Source: Aureimonas ureilytica
GTDB lineage: Bacteria; Pseudomonadota; Alphaproteobacteria; Rhizobiales; Rhizobiaceae
NCBI RefSeq assembly: GCF_001475935.1
Contig: NZ_LDQA01000020.1
Coordinates: forward strand, 1-64,000
Direction: 5' to 3'
DNA: 64,000 bases
Shown: in pieces, positions 28,168-36,840 of the stretch
Position numbering within the stretch: position 1 is the first letter of the stretch
How the letters are laid out: the number at the start of each line of letters is the position of its first letter
Position numbers and translations under genes: made by a program
Notes under the pieces: generated by a model
Told to the model about the DNA's origin: nothing
Database searches by the model: none
What the model saw: the letters and a program-made list of their open reading frames with translations, nothing else

Positions 28168-29054
28168 TCGATATTCTGAACCTGTTCGCGAAACTGATCA
28201 ATGACGACCTTCAGTTGCAGACCGATGGCGGTCAGCGAGGCCGCGTGAGATTTGGAGCAAATCGTATTCGATTCGCGGTTAAATTCCTGCGACAGGAAAT
28301 CCAGTTTGCGACCAATGGCGCCACCATCCGCCAGAAGACCGCGCGCGGCAGCGATATGTGTCGTGAGACGGTCGATCTCTTCCCGAATATCGATCTTGGT
28401 CGCCATCACGGCAGCTTCCTGATGGAGACGCGCGGTATCCAGCGAGGCGTCTGCGCCGAGAAGGTCCATCACTTGCTGCCGCAGGCGTGCGGCCAGCGCC
28501 TCGGGGGCGCGTGAAGGATCCTCGAGCGCTTGTCCCACCAGCGCTTCCATCTCGTTCAGCCGCGCGTCGAGAAGCGCGCGAAGCGCCTGCCCCTCCTGCT
28601 CCCGCGCTGCCACAAGGGCAGCGACAGCCGCTTTCAGTCCCTCGAGAACCGAGGCGCCCCGCGCTTCGAACCATTCCGGCTGATGCGCTTCGTCCGTCAC
28701 CTCGATCACACCGCGAAGCGAGAGTAGGCCGACGGCGCTCGGTTTAGTGGCGTGTCCGGCACGAACCAAGTCGTCTGAAAGACGGAGGATTTCGTTCAGA
28801 AAAGGCTGGTTGATGCTGAAGGCCGGAAGAGCATTCTCCGGTCGATCCAGAGACAGCGAAATCTGCAGATTGCCGCGCGATAGGGCGCTCGACAGAGTTC
28901 GGCGCGCATCCGCTTCGATACGCTCGAAACCTTGCGGCAGCCGAAGCCGCAATTCCAGCCCCTTCCCGTTGACGGAGCGCAGTTCCCAGACGAAACCCGC
29001 GCCATCCGCGAGGCCTTCGAAACGGGCAAAGCCCGTCATGCTTCGGACGGGCAT
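28164..29054 (-). CDS. yicC: YicC-family endoribonuclease
   Basis: A 296-aa protein of the YicC/YloC family, now known in E. coli and Bacillus as an endoribonuclease involved in RNA decay. The N-terminus [10 protein letters not shown] and the C-terminal [23 protein letters not shown] are the two diagnostic blocks; the latter carries conserved Glu/Asn. It is coupled to gmk by an ATGA overlap, as in many bacteria. The physiological target here is unknown. Confidence 0.93.
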   Translation of the reverse strand: MPVRSMTGFARFEGLADGAGFVWELRSVNGKGLELRLRLPQGFERIEADARRTLSSALSRGNLQISLSLDRPENALPAFSINQPFLNEILRLSDDLVRAGHATKPSAVGLLSLRGVIEVTDEAHQPEWFEARGASVLEGLKAAVAALVAAREQEGQALRALLDARLNEMEALVGQALEDPSRAPEALAARLRQQVMDLLGADASLDTARLHQEAAVMATKIDIREEIDRLTTHIAAARGLLADGGAIGRKLDFLSQEFNRESNTICSKSHAASLTAIGLQLKVVIDQFREQVQNIE

Positions 29055-29101
29055 TCGTCAAATCCCGATCTGGAGAGCGGCTGCGCCGCGACGGGAAGCG
29101 A

Positions 29102-30214
29102 TCATTCCGTCGAAGCGCTCGCGGGCACACCGCCAGAGCGTCGCTCAATTTCGCGCAGGCGACGCACATTGCCATTGTGCTCGTCGAGCGTCTTCGAAAA
29201 GGCATGACCACCCGTGCCGTCGGCGACGAAATAGAGATCGTCCGTGTCCAGCGGATGGGCAACCGCCTCCAGTGCCGCGCGGCCGGGATTGGCGATCGGG
29301 CCCGGCGGCAGACCACGAATAACATAGGTGTTGTAAGGTGTGTCGCTGGCGATATGGGACTGACGGATCGGCTCGTCCGATGGCTTACCCGCGCCGCCCC
29401 AGATGCCGTAGATGATCGTCGGATCGGATTGCAGGCGCATATTCTTGCGCAGGCGATTCACGAAGACGGACGCGACATGAGGCCGTTCGGAATCGATGCC
29501 CGTTTCCTTTTCGACGATCGACGCCAAGGTGACGAACTGCCCGACGTCCTTGACCGGAAGCCCGTCCTGTCGGCCTTTCCAGATTTCCGCCACCAGCTTC
29601 GATTGCGCGGCCGACATTTGCGACACGAGCTCGGCGCGGCTGAGACCACGCGTGAACTTGTAGGTTTCGGGCAGCAGGCTTCCTTCCGGCGCGACCGGCG
29701 GCAGGTCGCCCACCAGCGTATCGTCAGCGGCAAGGCGCGCGTAGATCTGCGCCACCGTCCACCCTTCCGGGATGGTCACCGAGTGAAGGATCGCATTGCC
29801 GGACCGGATCGTATCCATCACGTCGCGCATACTGGCGCCGGGCGCGAAGGCGTATTCACCGGCCTTCAACTGGCTCGCCGCCCGCTCGAAGCGCACGCCA
29901 TATTCGAAAATGCGTGCATCACTGATGATGCCTTTGCGCTCCAGCCCGCTCGCGATGGTGTCGAGGCCGCCGCCCTTGGGGACGAGATAGGTCGCCTCCT
30001 GTTGAAGGGGACCTGCGCCTTCGAATTCGGTCTTGCCCCAATACACGACACCCGCCGCCGCCAGCGCCAGGGCGAGCGCGCCACTGACACAAAAGCTGAG
30101 AAAGGCGACGAAGCTGTTGCGCGCAGAGCGGGAGCGGGGTTTGCGGCGGTGGCGCTCCGCCGTGGTCTCGGCCGGAACGGGTTCACGGACAGTCTCGTCT
30201 GAACCGATGGTCAT
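29102..30214 (-). CDS. mltG: Endolytic murein transglycosylase
   Basis: Cleaves nascent glycan strands in peptidoglycan and is thought to set strand length. The 370-aa product has a basic cytoplasmic N-terminus (HRRKPRSRSAR), one TM helix at about 34-58, a LysM-like segment (YLVPKGGGLDTIASGLERKGI) and the YceG catalytic domain with Glu in the block TLASIVEKETGIDSERP and SVFVNRLRKNMRLQSDPT. It lies 164 bp after fabF and 47 bp before yicC in the same direction. Confidence 0.94.
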   Translation of the reverse strand: MTIGSDETVREPVPAETTAERHRRKPRSRSARNSFVAFLSFCVSGALALALAAAGVVYWGKTEFEGAGPLQQEATYLVPKGGGLDTIASGLERKGIISDARIFEYGVRFERAASQLKAGEYAFAPGASMRDVMDTIRSGNAILHSVTIPEGWTVAQIYARLAADDTLVGDLPPVAPEGSLLPETYKFTRGLSRAELVSQMSAAQSKLVAEIWKGRQDGLPVKDVGQFVTLASIVEKETGIDSERPHVASVFVNRLRKNMRLQSDPTIIYGIWGGAGKPSDEPIRQSHIASDTPYNTYVIRGLPPGPIANPGRAALEAVAHPLDTDDLYFVADGTGGHAFSKTLDEHNGNVRRLREIERRSGGVPASASTE

Positions 30215-30378
30215 GATGTTCCCTTCGAATCGGAACGAGACTGGGCGGGCCGCATCTTTGCCGGCGGCGCGCTGACTCTCGAAATGGTTCGGGCCACGAC
30301 ATCACGCGGCCTCTCGGCATGGATGCCCGAACCACCATCCGAATGTGGCGAAAGCCGGTTCGAACGGCTTGGCCGACT

Positions 30379-31644
30379 CTAGCCGCGGTAGCGGCGCAGT
30401 ATGAGAGACGCGTTCGTGCCGCCAAAACCGAAGGAGTTCGACAGCGCGATATCGATCACCTTCTCGCGCTTTACCTTGGGCACGAGGTCGATCGGCGTCT
30501 CCACCGACGGATCGTCCAGGTTCAGCGTGGGGGGAGCGACATTGTCGCGAATCGCCAGCGCGCAGAAGATGGCCTCCACCGATCCAGCTGCTCCCAAGAG
30601 ATGCCCGATCGAGGATTTGGTGGATGACATCAGTTTTCCGGCCGCCGCGTCGCCAAGCATACGCTCGATAGCGCGAAGCTCGATCTCGTCGCCCAGCGGC
30701 GTCGAGGTGCCATGCGCGTTGATATAGTCGATTTCAGCCGGCGCGATGCCGGCGCGCTTCAGCGCCATGGACATGCAGCGATAGGCCCCGTCGCCGCTCT
30801 CGGCCGGCGCGGTGATATGATAGGCATCGCCCGACATGCCATAGCCGATCACCTCGGCATAGATGCGCGCACCGCGCGCCAGAGCATGTTCCAACTCTTC
30901 GACAACGACGATGCCAGCGCCTTCGCCCATGACGAAGCCGTCTCGACCTTTATCGTAAGGGCGCGACGCGGCGGTCGGGTTGTCGTTGTAGCTCGTCGAC
31001 AGCGCACGGCAGGCCGAGAAACCCGCGATCGACAAACGACCCACAGGCGATTCCGCGCCGCCCGCGACCATGACGTCGGCATCGCCGAGCATCACCAGCC
31101 GCGCCGCGTCGCCAATGGCGTGAGCGCCAGTGGAACAGGCCGTCACGACGGAATGGTTCGGCCCGCGCAGTTTGTTGCGGATCGAAACGTGTCCAGACGC
31201 CAGATTGATCAGGCTACCGGGAATGAAGAAGGGGCTGATCCGACGAGGCCCCTTCTCCGCCAGGATCAACGCATTGCGCTCGATACCCTGGAGACCGCCG
31301 ATGCCGGAGCCGATCAGCACGCCAGTGGCGCACTGATCTTCGTCCGTTTCGGGATGCCAGTCGGCATCATCCAGCGCTTCGGACGCGGCCGCGACAGCGT
31401 ACACGATGAAATCGTCAACCTTGCGCTGTTCCTTGGGCTCCATCCAGAGATCTGGATTGAATGTCCCGTCGCTGCCATCCCCTTTCGGAATCTGGCAGGC
31501 GATCTGACAAGGCAGGTCGGACGCTTCGAAGCCCTCGATTCGACCGGCCGCGCTGCGGCCTTCGAGGAGACGCTTCCAAGTGACTTCGACACCGGCGCCA
31601 AGCGGGCTGACCATGCCGACGCCGGTAATGACGACTCGTCTCAT
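30379..31644 (-). CDS. fabF: Beta-ketoacyl-ACP synthase II
   Basis: Condenses malonyl-ACP with acyl-ACP in fatty-acid elongation. The 421-aa product has the full catalytic triad: Cys170 in VVTACSTGAH, His311 in INAHGTSTPLGD and His348 in SSIGHLLGAAGS. The N-terminus RRVVITGVGMVSPLG is standard. It sits just after acpP, the normal order, and probably controls the unsaturated/cis-vaccenate branch by analogy with E. coli. Confidence 0.97.
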   Translation of the reverse strand: MRRVVITGVGMVSPLGAGVEVTWKRLLEGRSAAGRIEGFEASDLPCQIACQIPKGDGSDGTFNPDLWMEPKEQRKVDDFIVYAVAAASEALDDADWHPETDEDQCATGVLIGSGIGGLQGIERNALILAEKGPRRISPFFIPGSLINLASGHVSIRNKLRGPNHSVVTACSTGAHAIGDAARLVMLGDADVMVAGGAESPVGRLSIAGFSACRALSTSYNDNPTAASRPYDKGRDGFVMGEGAGIVVVEELEHALARGARIYAEVIGYGMSGDAYHITAPAESGDGAYRCMSMALKRAGIAPAEIDYINAHGTSTPLGDEIELRAIERMLGDAAAGKLMSSTKSSIGHLLGAAGSVEAIFCALAIRDNVAPPTLNLDDPSVETPIDLVPKVKREKVIDIALSNSFGFGGTNASLILRRYRG

Positions 31645-31683
31645 ACGGTACTCACGTGCAGGGCGGACGCGTCCGCCAGAGCG

Positions 31684-31920
31684 TCAGGCCTGGTTCTTCT
31701 CGATGAACTTCACCGCGTCGCCGACCGTGAGGATGGTCTCGGCCGCATCGTCCGGAATCTCGACGCCGAACTCTTCCTCGAACGCCATGACGAGCTCGAC
31801 CGTGTCGAGGCTGTCGGCGCCGAGATCGTCGATGAAGGAGGCGTTTTCGGTGACCTTCTCCTGCTCGACGCCGAGATGCTCAACGACGATCTTCTTAACC
31901 CGTTCAGCGGTATCGCTCAT
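31684..31920 (-). CDS. acpP: Acyl carrier protein
   Basis: A 78-aa acidic carrier of fatty-acyl intermediates; Ser37 in [11 protein letters not shown] is the 4'-phosphopantetheine site. ATG 31920 is preferred to ATG 31926 because GAGGA then has normal spacing and alphaproteobacterial ACPs start MSD-x-AERVKKIV. It stands between fabG and fabF; the 178-bp gap upstream (31921-32098) may hold an extra promoter for strong acpP expression, though no clear one was found. Confidence 0.97.
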   Translation of the reverse strand: MSDTAERVKKIVVEHLGVEQEKVTENASFIDDLGADSLDTVELVMAFEEEFGVEIPDDAAETILTVGDAVKFIEKNQA

Positions 31921-32098
31921 AGTCATTCCTCAGTTGGATTGGCTTCCGTCGCTTCGTTAGACGCCGGAGTCTGGTTAATCAAGCAGCGCAGCCGGGAAGG
32001 TCACGCCTAACATGCCGAACGACGGGGGAAAGCCCCACCTCGGCGGCTTAGCACGGCGCCGCCCGCCATCCAAGGCGGGAGACGCCCTGCCAAGGACC

Positions 32099-32836
32099 TC
32101 AGATCATGGCCATGCCACCGTTCACGTGCAGCGTCTGCCCGGTGACATAGGCCGCCTCGTTGGACGCCAGATAGAGCGCGGCGGCCGCGATGTCCTCTCC
32201 CGCGCCCATGCGGCGCATCGGGATCGCGCCCATGATCGCGTCCTTCTGCTTGTCGTTCAGCTTGTCGGTCATGGCGCTCTGGATGAAGCCCGGCGCGATG
32301 CAGTTGACCGTCACGTTGCGCGAGGCGATTTCCTGGGCCAGCGACTTCGAGAAGCCGATCATGCCCGCCTTGGCCGCGCAGTAATTGGCCTGCCCCGGAT
32401 TGCCGGTGACGCCGACGATCGAGGTGATGTTGATGATGCGGCCATAGCGACGGCGCATCATCTGGTGTGTCAGCGCGCGCGTCAGACGGAACACGGAGGT
32501 AAGATCGACCTCGATCACACGGTCCCAGTCCTCGTCCGACATGCGAACGAAGAGGCCGTCCTTGGTGATGCCGGCATTGTTGACCAGAATATCGACGCCG
32601 CCGAGTGTGGCATCGGCCGCCTCGGCCAGGGCCACCTGATCCGCGCGCGAACCGAGATCAGCAGGAAGCACATGCACGCGGTCACCGAGGGAGGCGGCGA
32701 CCTCCTCCAGCTTCTCGCGGCGGGTGCCGTGCAGGCCGACGGTCGCGCCAGCGCCGTGCAGCGCCTTGGCGATCGCCTCTCCCAGGCCGCCGCTGGCGCC
32801 GGTAACGAGAGCCTTGCGGCCGGTCAGATCGAACAT
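32099..32836 (-). CDS. fabG: 3-oxoacyl-ACP reductase
   Basis: An NADPH-dependent short-chain dehydrogenase (245 aa) for the first reduction in fatty-acid elongation. It has the cofactor loop TGASGGLGE (12-20), NNAG (86-89) and the catalytic Ser139, Tyr152 and Lys156 in INITSIVG and YCAAK. The C-terminal GQTLHVNGGMAMI is typical. ATG 32836 gives the expected start; upstream codons to 32890 fall in the fabD-fabG spacer. Confidence 0.96.
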   Translation of the reverse strand: MFDLTGRKALVTGASGGLGEAIAKALHGAGATVGLHGTRREKLEEVAASLGDRVHVLPADLGSRADQVALAEAADATLGGVDILVNNAGITKDGLFVRMSDEDWDRVIEVDLTSVFRLTRALTHQMMRRRYGRIINITSIVGVTGNPGQANYCAAKAGMIGFSKSLAQEIASRNVTVNCIAPGFIQSAMTDKLNDKQKDAIMGAIPMRRMGAGEDIAAAALYLASNEAAYVTGQTLHVNGGMAMI

Positions 32837-32861
32837 AGGAAATCCTCGAATGAAAGGAGCG

Positions 32862-33809
32862 TCAGGCGAGCTTGGCGAGCGCGGCCTCAATGTCGGCGGG
32901 TGCGCCGATCGAGACAGCCGAAAGCCGCTTGTCGATGCGCTTGGCGAGACCGGCCAAGACCTTGCCGTTGCCCACCTCGAACAGGATATCGACTCCGGCG
33001 TCGGCGAGATAAGTCATGCTTTCGCGCCAACGCACCTGACCCGTGACCTGCTCGACCAAGCGCTGGCGAATTTCGTCGGGGTCGGAGATCGCCGACGCCA
33101 GGACATTGGCGACGAGCGGCACGCGCGGCGCTCTAATCTCAGCGCTCGACAGGGCTTCGCGCATCCGATCGGCGGCGGGCTGCATCAGCATGGAATGGAA
33201 GGGCGCGGACACGGGCAGCGGGATCGCGCGCTTGGCGCCCTTTTCGAGCGACAGCGCCATGCCGCGCTCGACGGCGGCCTTGGTGCCGGAAATCACGATC
33301 TGCCCACCGCCATTGTCGTTGGCGATCTGGCAGACGCCGCCCTGGCCGGCCTCGGTGCAGACCTCGGCCAGAGTCGTTTCGTCGAGACCCAGAATCGCCG
33401 CCATGGCGCCTTCCCCCGCCGGCACAGCCGCCTGCATCGCCTCGCCGCGAATGCGCAGGAGACGCGCGGCATCCGTGACCGAGAGTGAGCCCGCCGCTGC
33501 CAGAGCGGAATACTCGCCGAGCGAATGGCCGGCCACGAAGGACGCCTTTTCGCCGAGATCGAAGCCGGAGGCCTCCAGGGCGCGCATCGCGGCCACCGAA
33601 ACGGCCATGAGCGCCGGCTGGGCGTTGGCCGTCAGCGTCAGCTTGTCGTCCGGGCCGTTCCAGATCGTGTCGCTCAGACGCTCGCCGAGCGCCTCGTCCA
33701 CCTCCTCGAAAACGTGCCGCGCTTGCGGGAAGGTGTCCGCGAGGTCGCGGCCCATGCCGACGGTCTGGCTTCCCTGGCCGGGGAACATTAAGGCAAGCGA
33801 CATCGCCAT
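32862..33809 (-). CDS. fabD: Malonyl-CoA:ACP transacylase
   Basis: Loads malonyl groups onto ACP. The 315-aa product starts MAMSLALMFPGQGSQTVGMG, has the nucleophile Ser96 in FVAGHSLGEYSAL, an Arg in RIRGEAMQAA that holds the malonyl carboxylate, and the catalytic-His block SAPFHSMLM. ATG 33803 is an equally possible start two codons later. First gene of fabD-fabG-acpP-fabF-mltG-yicC-gmk, with a plausible promoter at 33837-33865. Confidence 0.95.
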   Translation of the reverse strand: MAMSLALMFPGQGSQTVGMGRDLADTFPQARHVFEEVDEALGERLSDTIWNGPDDKLTLTANAQPALMAVSVAAMRALEASGFDLGEKASFVAGHSLGEYSALAAAGSLSVTDAARLLRIRGEAMQAAVPAGEGAMAAILGLDETTLAEVCTEAGQGGVCQIANDNGGGQIVISGTKAAVERGMALSLEKGAKRAIPLPVSAPFHSMLMQPAADRMREALSSAEIRAPRVPLVANVLASAISDPDEIRQRLVEQVTGQVRWRESMTYLADAGVDILFEVGNGKVLAGLAKRIDKRLSAVSIGAPADIEAALAKLA

Positions 33810-34191
33810 CCCATTTGACTGTTGAGCTTTGCCGGCTGAATGGGGGCAGGCTTCCAGAGTGTCAAGTTTAGCGCCAAATTTACCGGCCTTCGAAACGCTG
33901 CGGTTTCGCGATTCGCATGTCATGGCGTGAGGCATCGATTGCCCCTCGCGTCTTGCCACTTTGCGCAAAACGCTGTATGGGCCGCATCGTATTGTCCGAA
34001 CCAGCCGGGGGCTGAACGGAAGACGGCTTGCTTTTGCCCGTTGGATGCCATGCGCATCCGCTTCCCGTGTTCCCGCTCTCGACCGTCTCTAAGAGCGCGC
34101 CTTTCCCCATTCGGCCTTTGGCCAACAGGAGAGTCGCAGAGGCTTAGCCGCTGGTTCGACGCAATCGCAACCGAAGGAAAGGCGACAAGAT
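33810..34191. other. 382-bp divergent region between fabD and rpsF
   Basis: No gene is seen. The fabD side has a consensus TTGACA promoter (listed separately). The rpsF side has a TTGCCA at 33953-33958 with a weak -10 candidate near 33974-33981, which would leave a leader of about 200 bases; a leader that long would fit autoregulation of S6/S18, but I could not identify the known S6:S18 RNA motif. AAGGA at 34174-34178 is the likely rpsF ribosome-binding site. Confidence 0.4.
33837..33865 (-). promoter_or_regulatory. Putative sigma-70 promoter of fabD
   Basis: On the minus strand a perfect TTGACA (33860-33865) is followed after 17 bases by CATTCA (33837-33842). The spacing is ideal and the -35 is consensus, but the -10 is weak. 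It would start transcription about 20 bases before the fabD ATG. Confidence 0.45.
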
Positions 34192-34629
34192 ATGGCGCTC
34201 TACGAGCACGTATTCCTTGCCCGACAGGACATCAGCGGCCAGCAGGTCGAGGCACTCGTGGAACAGTACCGCGGTGTGATCGAAGCCAATGGCGGCAAGG
34301 TCGGCAAGGTCGAGAATTGGGGTCTCAAGACCCTCACCTACCGGATCAAGAAGAACCGGAAGGCCTATTACACGCTCATGAACATCGACGCCCCGGCCGC
34401 GGCCGTGGACGAGATGGAGCGTCAGATGCGCCTCAACGAAGACGTGCTGCGCTATCTCACCGTGCGCGTCGAAGCGCATGAGGACGCCCAGTCCGCCATG
34501 ATGCAGAAGCGCGACGACCGCCCGCGTCGTGGCGACCGCGATGGCGGCGACCGTCCGCCGCGCCGTGACCGCGACGATCGTCCTCGGGAAGATCGCCCGC
34601 GTCGTGACCGTACCGATGAGGCCGCATAA
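34192..34629 (+). CDS. rpsF: 30S ribosomal protein S6
   Basis: Binds 16S rRNA together with S18. The first ~100 residues are a canonical S6 ([41 protein letters not shown] split over 29-64; [16 protein letters not shown]). Residues 106-145 are a low-complexity tail of repeated Arg/Asp/Pro ([16 protein letters not shown] and similar), longer than in E. coli and typical of alphaproteobacteria in kind. The stop TAA and the rpsR ATG overlap by one base (TAATG). Confidence 0.97.
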   Translation: MALYEHVFLARQDISGQQVEALVEQYRGVIEANGGKVGKVENWGLKTLTYRIKKNRKAYYTLMNIDAPAAAVDEMERQMRLNEDVLRYLTVRVEAHEDAQSAMMQKRDDRPRRGDRDGGDRPPRRDRDDRPREDRPRRDRTDEAA

Positions 34630-34877
34630 TGGTTGATGTCGCTCAGCTCCCCACCCGGCGTCCGTTCCATCGCCGCCGCAAGTCCGATCCGTTCGCGGCG
34701 AGCGATTCGCCCAAGATCGACTACAAGGACGTGCGTCTCCTGCAGCGCTACATTTCCGAGCGCGGCAAGATCGTTCCTTCGCGCATCACCGCGGTGTCGC
34801 AGAAGAACCAGCGCGCTCTGGCTCAGGCCATCAAGCGCGCGCGCTTCCTGGGCCTCCTGCCCTACGTTCTGAAGTAA
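34629..34877 (+). CDS. rpsR: 30S ribosomal protein S18
   Basis: An 82-aa small-subunit protein that partners S6 in the platform. The core [19 protein letters not shown] and [19 protein letters not shown] is invariant in the family. ATG 34629 overlaps the rpsF stop by one base, so the two subunits are coupled translationally. It is followed ten bases later by a strong terminator hairpin. Confidence 0.97.
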   Translation: MVDVAQLPTRRPFHRRRKSDPFAASDSPKIDYKDVRLLQRYISERGKIVPSRITAVSQKNQRALAQAIKRARFLGLLPYVLK

Positions 34878-34886
34878 TCGCCTTTC

Positions 34887-34913
34887 GGGGCGCGGCGTTT
34901 ATCGCCGCGCCCC
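34887..34913 (+). terminator. Intrinsic terminator after rpsR
   Basis: A perfect 11-bp GC-rich stem, GGGGCGCGGCG and CGCCGCGCCCC, with loop TTTAT, then TTCTCC. The tail is weak in T, so partial read-through into the DUF2232 gene and rplI is possible. Confidence 0.75.
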
Positions 34914-35015
34914 TTCTCCGCTCCGGTTTCGTTCGGCGCCTCCGGATCGCGACATGTCAGCCGAGTTGGGGCACGAGCCCCTAACTGCCTTGATGCAGGA
35001 CAGCGAAATCTTTCG

Positions 35016-35966
35016 ATGAACCCCCAAGCCCTCCTGATCGGATTGCTGGCCGGCCTCGCCTCGGCCCTTCTGTTCGCCGGCCTCGTGACGCAGTCATCGA
35101 GCGCGGTCGGGCTGGCCTTCGTCGCGCCCATGCCCATCATGATCGCAAGCCTTGGCTGGGGCAGCGTCGCGGGCTTCGTGGCCGCCCTCGCCGCATTCGG
35201 CGCTGTGGCCGGTGCGCTCGGCTCCTTCTATGCGGGCCTCACCATTCTTCTCAGCGTCGGCCTGCCCGCCGCGATCCTCGGCCATCTTTGCGGCCTTGCG
35301 CGCCCGGCCGACAGCGAGCCTGCAGAAAACGATAAGCGACCGGCGCTCCTCTGGTATCCGTTGGAGCGCGTGCTTCTGGCAGCGGCGCTGCTCTCGGCCT
35401 TCGGCTGCATCGTCATGGGTTGGCTGATCGGCTACAATCCTGCCGAACTCGCGCCGGAAATCGCCAAGGCCCTGTCTTCGGAAGCGTCCTCGGCCGTTTC
35501 GCCCGAACAGTTGGCCGATCTCGGACGCTTCGTCGTCACGGTCATTCCCTATATCCAGCCGGCCTTCCTGGTTCTGACGCTGGTCATCTGCCTCTACCTC
35601 TCGGCGGCGATCACGCGCCTCAGCGGGCGTCTGCCCCGGCCGAAGGACGATATTCCCGCGCAAGCCGGCTTGCCCCGCATCGCGCTGCCGCTCTTCGCGG
35701 GCGCGCTGGCGCTCTGCTTCGTGGGCGGCGCAGCCGGGCTTCTGGGCGCGGTCTTCACCGGCGCGCTCGGCTGTGCGCTCACGATGGTCGGGCTGGCCGC
35801 CATGCATCGCAAGTCGCGCGGGCGCGCGGCGCGTGGCCTCATGCTCTTCACCGCCTATGCGGCGATCCTGCTTCTGTCGATCCCGCTTCTCGCCTTCCTG
35901 GCTCTCGGCCTGTTCGAGACCGCGAAATCGCCGGCCGATGCGGCCGGCACGGACAATCCTCGCTAA
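35016..35966 (+). CDS. DUF2232 polytopic membrane protein
   Basis: A 316-aa inner-membrane protein with about eight hydrophobic segments (near 5-25, 30-50, 55-80, 115-140, 175-200, 225-245, 248-265, 285-305). The pattern resembles the DUF2232/YybS family of unknown function, whose members commonly sit next to rpsF-rpsR and rplI in both Firmicutes and alphaproteobacteria. No catalytic motif is visible. Weak ribosome-binding site before ATG 35016. It lies 18 bp before rplI, so it is co-transcribed with it. Confidence 0.83.
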   Translation: MNPQALLIGLLAGLASALLFAGLVTQSSSAVGLAFVAPMPIMIASLGWGSVAGFVAALAAFGAVAGALGSFYAGLTILLSVGLPAAILGHLCGLARPADSEPAENDKRPALLWYPLERVLLAAALLSAFGCIVMGWLIGYNPAELAPEIAKALSSEASSAVSPEQLADLGRFVVTVIPYIQPAFLVLTLVICLYLSAAITRLSGRLPRPKDDIPAQAGLPRIALPLFAGALALCFVGGAAGLLGAVFTGALGCALTMVGLAAMHRKSRGRAARGLMLFTAYAAILLLSIPLLAFLALGLFETAKSPADAAGTDNPR

Positions 35967-35984
35967 CCAACAAGGAAAAAGACC

Positions 35985-36557
35985 ATGGACGTCATCCTTC
36001 TCGAGCGCATCAACCGTCTCGGCAGCATCGGCGACACCGTTCGCGTCCGCGACGGCTACGCCCGCAACTACCTCCTGCCGACCGGCCGTGCGCTGCGCGC
36101 CAACGACGCCAACCGCGCCAAGTTCGAAGCGCAGAAGGCCTCGCTCATCGCCCGCAACGAAGAGCGCCGCACGGAAGCGCAGGGCGTTGCCGGCTCGCTC
36201 AACGGCAAGAGCTTCGTGATCGTTCGCTCGGCCGGCGAAACCGGCCAGCTCTACGGCTCGGTCTCGGCGCGCGACATCGCCGACCTTCTGAAGGAGCAGG
36301 GCTTCGCCGTGAACCGCAACGCGGTCGAGCTGAACCTGCCGATCAAGTCGATCGGCCTGCACTCGGTCAAGATCGCGCTGCACCCGGAAGTCGAAGTTTC
36401 GGTTCAGGTCAACGTCGCTCGTTCGCCCGATGAAGCCGAACGTCAGGCTCGCGGCGAGCAGCTCAACTCCGCCGAGGCCATCTACGGCATCGACGAGGAA
36501 GAGCTGGAAGAGAACGAAGACGACGGCGAAGGCGAGACCGACGAAGAAGCCGCGTAA
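35985..36557 (+). CDS. rplI: 50S ribosomal protein L9
   Basis: A two-domain large-subunit protein (190 aa). The N-terminal rRNA-binding domain is canonical ([30 protein letters not shown]), followed by the long helix and C-terminal domain ([24 protein letters not shown]). Residues after ~155 form an acidic tail rich in Glu/Asp ([19 protein letters not shown]), absent from the ~150-aa E. coli protein. AAGGAAAA before ATG 35985 is a good ribosome-binding site. Two hairpins follow it. Confidence 0.97.
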   Translation: MDVILLERINRLGSIGDTVRVRDGYARNYLLPTGRALRANDANRAKFEAQKASLIARNEERRTEAQGVAGSLNGKSFVIVRSAGETGQLYGSVSARDIADLLKEQGFAVNRNAVELNLPIKSIGLHSVKIALHPEVEVSVQVNVARSPDEAERQARGEQLNSAEAIYGIDEEELEENEDDGEGETDEEAA

Positions 36558-36570
36558 TTTCGGCTTCGAG

Positions 36571-36590
36571 CCGCGACGGTTTCGTCGCGG
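36571..36590 (+). terminator. First hairpin after rplI
   Basis: CCGCGACG and CGTCGCGG pair over 8 bp with loop GTTT, 14 bases after the rplI stop. It lacks a proper T-run and is probably a stabilising hairpin or weak terminator. Confidence 0.55.
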
Positions 36591-36611
36591 TTCCCGTTCG
36601 ACCTTCAAGGG

Positions 36612-36638
36612 AAAGGCCGGCCATGCGCCGGCCTTTTT
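36612..36638 (+). terminator. Strong intrinsic terminator after rplI
   Basis: A perfect 10-bp stem, AAAGGCCGGC and GCCGGCCTTT, with loop CATGC and a run of five T at the end of the stem. It closes the DUF2232-rplI unit and separates it from dnaB. Confidence 0.88.
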
Positions 36639-36840
36639 CATGTCGCGTAGACAGGTGGTTGTGCGGCGAAGCCTTCCCGCCTCACGCGGTCGTCCACAGC
36701 TTATCCCCAAAGCGCGCCCAGCTTTTCCCCGAGGCGTCGTCCGGAAGATGGGAATCTTTGCCCCGACCTCTCGCGAAATTGGTTCTGAGTGACGATCTTC
36801 TGTAGAAGGGTTCCCTACCCTACGCATGGAGACGAGACGA

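Noticed and set aside
33810-34191. tRNA or small-RNA gene in the fabD/rpsF gap
   Set aside because: No cloverleaf-like pattern, TTCGA-type T-loop with matching acceptor stem, or own terminator was found.
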